A stretch of DNA of 64,000 bases from Zygaena filipendulae (lineage: Eukaryota; Arthropoda; Insecta; Lepidoptera; Zygaenidae): assembly GCA_907165275.2 (NCBI GenBank), contig OU015650.1, forward strand, positions 6,850,001-6,914,000. The letters are read 5' to 3'. The position numbers and the translations under genes are program-made. The notes under the pieces are model-generated. The model had not been told where the DNA came from and ran no database searches. It saw only the letters and a list, made by a program, of their open reading frames with translations. Below, in pieces: positions 60,455 to 64,000 of the stretch. Numbering within the stretch: the first letter of the stretch is position 1; each line of letters begins with the position of its first letter.

Positions 60455-60525
60455 GCTCTAACTTCCTTTGCAACGGTGGCGTGCCTGCCCCGCTTCTAGT
60501 TAATCTATTTGCTCTATGTTCTTAA
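60455..60525 (-). repeat. ACCACAGAGAAAAT repeat, inverted fragment
   Basis: GCTCTAACTTCCTTTGCAAC followed by GGTGGCGTGCCTGCCCCGCT and AGTTAATCTATTTGCTCTAT is the reverse complement of the first 80 bp of the family. Confidence 0.6.
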
Positions 60526-60726
60526 CCGTAGGTATACTCAATAACATAATATACTGTATAGTGTATTATATGTAATCGACCAGTTTTTACCAAAGAGTAG
60601 GTACTTGACAGGAAATTGCCATAATCATTCAACTGACCTGCCTATATACCTACTTCTTTTGAATGTCAACCGACATCGATATTGAGATGTGTAAGTATTG
60701 TAGAAAGTAGGAATTTATATAGTTTA

Positions 60727-61135
60727 TCTCCACTAATATTATTATAAAGAGAAAATATTTGTTTTTTTTTTTTTTGATAAATTCAAAATCTACTTAACCG
60801 ATTTTAAAATTATTTCACTTAGGTATAGGAAACTACATTGTTTCTGAGTAACATAGGGTACTTTTTGTGCTGGAATTCCCACGGGAACTCCGAAATTAAT
60901 GACCGAAATCGTGGGAGATCGACTATCTATAACTACTAATGTTATTTAAAGCGCTAAAATTTGTGAGTTTGTGACATTGGTAGATAATACCTGGATCTAA
61001 GGAATCGATTTTGAAAATTCTTGCACATATAGGAAGCTAAGGTAGTTCTGAGTGATGTCGGGCAGGTACTTTTTATCCCGAAATTACCACGGGAACTCCG
61101 AAAGTACCGCGGGTGAAACGGCGGGGGACAGCTAG
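60727..61135 (+). mobile_element. Two tandem Helitrons before the semaphorin exon
   Basis: Copy 1 (60727-60926): TCTCCACTAATATTATTATA, ACATAGGGTACTTTTTGTGC, CCCACGGGAACTCCGAAATT. Copy 2 (about 60935-61135): CTACTAATGTTATTTAAAGC, TTTTTATCCCGAAATTACCA, GCGGGTGAAACGGCGGGGGA and CAGCTAG (61132-61135). They end about 300 bp before the splice acceptor at 61430. Confidence 0.7.
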
Positions 61136-61430
61136 TAGTCTATAAAGTTAGTCTTCAATAGAATACAACAAAATCGCTATCCGAACTATACAACAGATTT
61201 TAATGCGGTTTTCACAATTTTCTGAATTGCTTTTTAGAATCCAGAAAACAATAAAATTTATTCCAGATTAAACAATAACAAAAACTACCTCTTTATTGTA
61301 TTATAATAACTGTTATAACTCTTTATTGTATTATAAACGCATCTATCTACATGATATCACAAAAAACTGTTAACAACTATTGAACATTGGTATCATTAAC
61401 TGAATAGAATGTTTTCTATTGTTTATACAG
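61136..61430. other. Spacer before the semaphorin ATG exon
   Basis: AT-rich; TTTATTGTATTATAA occurs twice (about 61290 and 61320). 61190-61230 (ACAGATTTTAATGCGGTTTT) resembles a decayed TCACTACATAG Helitron. It ends in the polypyrimidine tract of the acceptor. Confidence 0.5.
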
Positions 61431-61571
61431 GGTGTAGTGAAGATGATGGCGCGCGAGGTACGAGCAACTGATTAAACAAAATGGCCGTCGCCCGCGCGGT
61501 CCTACTGCTTCTTGCGTCTGCGGCCCATGCATGGATGCCCGACGCCAACGCACGTATTTACCTTAAATACG
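61431..61571 (+). CDS. Sema1a: Semaphorin-1A-like, first coding exon (5' partial gene; CDS starts 61481)
   Basis: Semaphorin-1A is a transmembrane axon-guidance protein that signals through plexins. The exon begins after a strong 3' splice site (pyrimidine-rich tract ending TTTATACAG at 61430). It has 50 nt of 5' UTR, then ATG at 61481 in a good insect context (AAACAAAATGG). It encodes 30 residues plus one base. Residues 1-17 (MAVARAVLLLLASAAHA) are a classic signal peptide: a short basic start, a leucine core and an AHA cleavage site. The mature chain starts WMPDANARIYLKYG, as in insect class 1 semaphorins. The exon ends at G|GTAAG (61571/61572), phase 1, and joins 63371-63467 in frame to make glycine 31. 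A 10-codon upstream ORF precedes the ATG. The family assignment rests on this exon together with the next; Sema-1A versus another class 1 paralogue is inference. Confidence 0.85.
61443..61475 (+). promoter_or_regulatory. Upstream ORF in the semaphorin 5' leader
   Basis: ATG ATG GCG ... GAT TAA encodes MMAREVRATD and stops 5 nt before the main ATG (61481), in a different frame. An upstream ORF this close usually lowers initiation at the main start or forces reinitiation. It is present only if transcripts use the acceptor at 61430 or start upstream of 61443. Confidence 0.6.
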
Positions 61572-63370
61572 GTAAGAAAAACCAGATATATATTTAGTAC
61601 TAGTAATCCTTTACTCAGACACATTGTGAGCTTAAACTGTTTTAAAATTTTCATACCGTACCTATGTTATAAAAAAGTAATAAAAAAGGAAATTATTATA
61701 AACTGAACCAGTTAGAACAATGAACAGTTTCGGGAAATGCGCGGACAATTAAAATATATCTATAAAATGTTGTAAATTTTTTTGGAAGCTCTAACTAATA
61801 GATTAATTGTTATAATTTATGTGAATGTAGTTTTTTGAAGCCGATGAAAAAATGAAAATAAAGTAATTTAACCTATAACCTGACCTCAATCTCTAATTAT
61901 GAGTAGGTAGGTAGGTACAGTGGACCAAATAGACTAGAATACCACCTTGTGAAATTTATGCTTTTTGCAAAACGTCTGTATGACGTTGTAAGTTGCCGTT
62001 TTTGCAACTCTAAGCTCCAAATTCTAATACGAGCGAAAAACGAATATTGGAGCTGTAAAAGCGGCAACTTATAACGTCATAAAGACGTTTTACAAACTGT
62101 ATAAATTTTACAAGGTGGTATACCTACTTGTCTATGTGGCCCACTGTACCTACCTATCGGTCCACAGGGTACAAAATTGATTCAAGTTTGAAATGCTAAT
62201 AATTACGAGCGGTTTTGTTTTACAAAAAAAAAAAACCGTTTAATTTACGACAGATAAATGTCGTTTCAAAAAAGATTTAATTTTATTACATTTTTATAGT
62301 AGATCCAATGATGTTATAAGTTTATTAAAATAAGATCTACCATAATTGTGTCAACTCTACTTTCTATTTGTCAACTGGTGTAGATGTTTTGTCTTGTAAA
62401 AGCAAAACAAAACCGGTAAAATGTGATAAGTACTGTAACATAGTATGGAAAAATTGCCTTTACAACAGTCCCATTAATATAATAATTCGTGATTTTATTT
62501 TAAACCTCATACAGTTGAATATGGAGTAAATGAGTAGTATAAAATATACATACTTACCTAACTTTTACATATAAACAAAATTTTCAATCTTTATCATCCG
62601 TTATAAATACATAAATGTTAAATTGTGATAAGTAGTAAGTACTCATGTACCAATTGTGGGTTGTGAGATAGTCCCGTTTCAAGGCATTTGTAACTGTCGG
62701 TGACCACTCGTGCGGTGAACACTCGATTAGGTGTTTATAAAATAAGCACTAATCGCAAAAATCCACGAACACATCGGGTGCAAAGAACCAAAAGCCTGAG
62801 CAACCCGTGTGACTCGGAACGACACATGAGAAATTCTCAAACAATTATTATGAAATTGCCAACTCTCATTGTTGTTTAATCGTCGTACAATACGAACAAT
62901 ACACATTTGATCCCAACAAAAAATTAGTAGAATTGTATACCTATATACCTACATGAAAATCCTTTCAGAAAAACTCTACGATAACGTCAAGAACAAGAAG
63001 TATAATGTTTCTTACCTTTCTGAATTTATTATGATATATGTTATATTGTAATAGGTAGGTAGGCAGGTAGGTATATAATATATGACCCATCAATATTATA
63101 CAGAACTTTTACATAAGCGCATACATCTTGTGATCTATCATCCAGATATTACGTATATTCCAGAATTTCAATTAATTTTCTGGTATTCACCTCCGTCGAC
63201 TCCAACAAAAATTTTAAAACATTTCAATTCGATATTACGAAGAAACGAGTTAGACTCTATTTGATATAGTCGCACACAATTTTCACATTATAAATTCGAA
63301 AACTCAGTTTCCTAAAATATGATAGAGGATAGAGGAACTTCATGAACTTCAATGAGTTCATTTGTTACAG
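61572..63370 (+). other. Intron between the first two semaphorin coding exons
   Basis: A 1799-nt phase 1 intron with GTAAGA at the 5' end and TTTGTTACAG at the 3' end. It holds a 249-bp palindromic MITE (61908-62156). The rest is AT-rich with no other repeat I recognise; 63057-63074 has a short GTAGGTAGGCAGGTAGGT run. Confidence 0.8.
61908..62156. mobile_element. MITE (long palindrome) in semaphorin intron
   Basis: A near-complete inverted repeat: the left end TAGGTAGGTACAGTGGACC pairs with the right end GGCCCACTGTACCTACCTA. The arms match for about 115 bp (TACCACCTTGT, AAAACGTCT, ATGACGTT, AAGTTGCCG) around a short centre near 62030. It has no coding capacity. A TA target duplication is possible (TA at each end) but cannot be separated from the terminal repeat. 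Confidence 0.85.
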
Positions 63371-63467
63371 GCGATGAAACTTCCGAACAGTTCGTGGGCA
63401 ATGCGACGGCGAGAAACCACTTCCGTATCTTAGACAAAGATGATTTCTCCATAATAGTGGGTGGCAG
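63371..63467 (+). CDS. Sema1a: Semaphorin-1A-like, second coding exon (start of SEMA domain)
   Basis: This 97-nt exon lies between a 3' splice site (TTTGTTACAG, ending 63370) and a 5' splice site (AG|GTAAGC, 63467/63468). It enters with two bases (GC) that complete the split glycine codon and leaves in phase 2 with AG, so the next codon is Arg or Ser; Arg fits the family (VGARN/VGGRN). Residues 32-62 include FVGN (38-41), the N-glycosylation sequon N41-A-T43, and HFRILDKDD...SIIVGGR (47-63). This is the first blade strand of the SEMA propeller as seen in class 1 semaphorins; class 2 semaphorins have a clearly different sequence here. The remaining SEMA propeller, PSI, transmembrane and cytoplasmic parts must lie beyond the window. 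The exon is too short to show up as a long ORF. Nothing in it is broken. Confidence 0.85.
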
Positions 63468-64000
63468 GTAAGCTAACGAGTTTTTTTATAACAGTTTGGA
63501 ATAATAGTTATCTACAATCAATATTCTATAATTTTGAAAGTTTTTGTGACACAAATGTCAATATAGCATATATTGAACAGACCCTGTAAGTTAGGTGCGA
63601 GAGAAAATTTAAGATAAAAAGAATTCCTTAAGGGAAACTCGAAGTTCGCGTTAACGGAATTGTGGATGATAAATTTAATTAAATTGACATGAATACTTTT
63701 TCATACCACTTGCTCAAAAAAGTGACATTCTATGCCACAAAAAGCGAACATAACAATAGTCATTTTTAATCTGTTAAAAACAGTACTGAATTGCATTCAT
63801 CCTCTAGGGGGAGAATGTGATTTAAATTTTGAATACTTACCGAAATTTATACTGAACTACATCTGTGTTTACAACATAGGTATAAAGCATTATACATACC
63901 TACATTTGACCATTTGCACGCTTCGAATCATATGCGGCGTTCGCGGGCAAAGACTGTTTGCAAATGGAATGCTGCCTTTAAAAAAATTACACGCGCGATT
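63468..64000 (+). other. Start of second semaphorin intron (runs off the window)
   Basis: Begins GTAAGC. A decayed Helitron-like stretch at about 63610-63670 (GATAAAAAGAATTCC...GGGAAACTCGAAGTTCGCG) is the only recognisable element. No further exon is visible before 64000. Confidence 0.7.

Larger units (their letters stand above)
55518..60726. other. Gene-free stretch
   Basis: 57840-58100 is unique, GC-richer sequence with a short hairpin (CGACAAAC/GTTTGTCG, about 57902-57921); the 120-codon minus frame there has no recognisable domain. 59740-60000 is a 92-codon + frame, also unrecognised. The rest is AT-rich. Confidence 0.5.

Noticed and set aside
61512..61706. 64-codon + frame overlapping the semaphorin exon
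   Set aside because: It is out of frame with the signal-peptide frame and runs into the intron.

Overview
The window looks like lepidopteran (moth or butterfly) nuclear DNA. It is AT-rich, has no bacterial-style gene packing, and is dense with repeat types typical of Lepidoptera: Lep1-type non-autonomous Helitrons (TC...CTAG ends, a CCGCGG-GTGAAA-CCGCGG hairpin before the 3' end), Bm1-like tRNA-derived SINEs, 5'-truncated LINE tails ending in simple repeats, palindromic MITEs, and scattered TAGGTA/TACCTA motifs. The open reading frames over most of the window are short, often overlap on both strands, and mostly translate repeats.

Only one gene can be named with confidence. At the right end, on the + strand, are the first two coding exons of a class 1 semaphorin (Semaphorin-1A-like). 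Exon 61431-61571 has a strong 3' splice site, a 10-codon upstream ORF, the start codon at 61481, a signal peptide and the mature start WMPDANAR. Exon 63371-63467 continues in frame into the first strand of the SEMA domain (FVGN, HFRILDKDD, IIVGGR). The 1.8 kb intron between them carries a 249-bp MITE. The rest of the gene lies beyond 64000. Because the ATG exon begins at a splice acceptor, at least one non-coding exon should lie upstream; the best candidate is the GC-rich stretch ending in GTGAGT at 54461/54462.

Layout: 1-16 kb, SINEs, many Helitrons, a CRE-carrying repeat, a GGGTTCCGTAC-type repeat, and a large foldback element at 15.8-16.2 kb. 17-29 kb, tandem Helitrons, an unidentified minus-strand reading frame at 19.4 kb, a perfect RFX-type X-box at 21.0 kb, and a MITE nested in a Helitron at 28.7 kb. 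29-44 kb, repeat-poorer sequence with several GC-rich islets that may be regulatory, plus LINE tails. 44-61 kb, tandem and miniature Helitrons, a hAT-type MITE with an intact 8-bp target duplication at 47.8 kb, and the candidate promoter at 54.2 kb. 61.4-64 kb, the semaphorin exons.

No rRNA, functional tRNA, CRISPR array, intact transposase or reverse transcriptase was recognised. The 61 kb before the start codon is either intergenic or, as is common for axon-guidance genes, partly long 5' introns with regulatory DNA; sequence alone cannot separate these. I found no clear undescribed system; the findings list the best leads.
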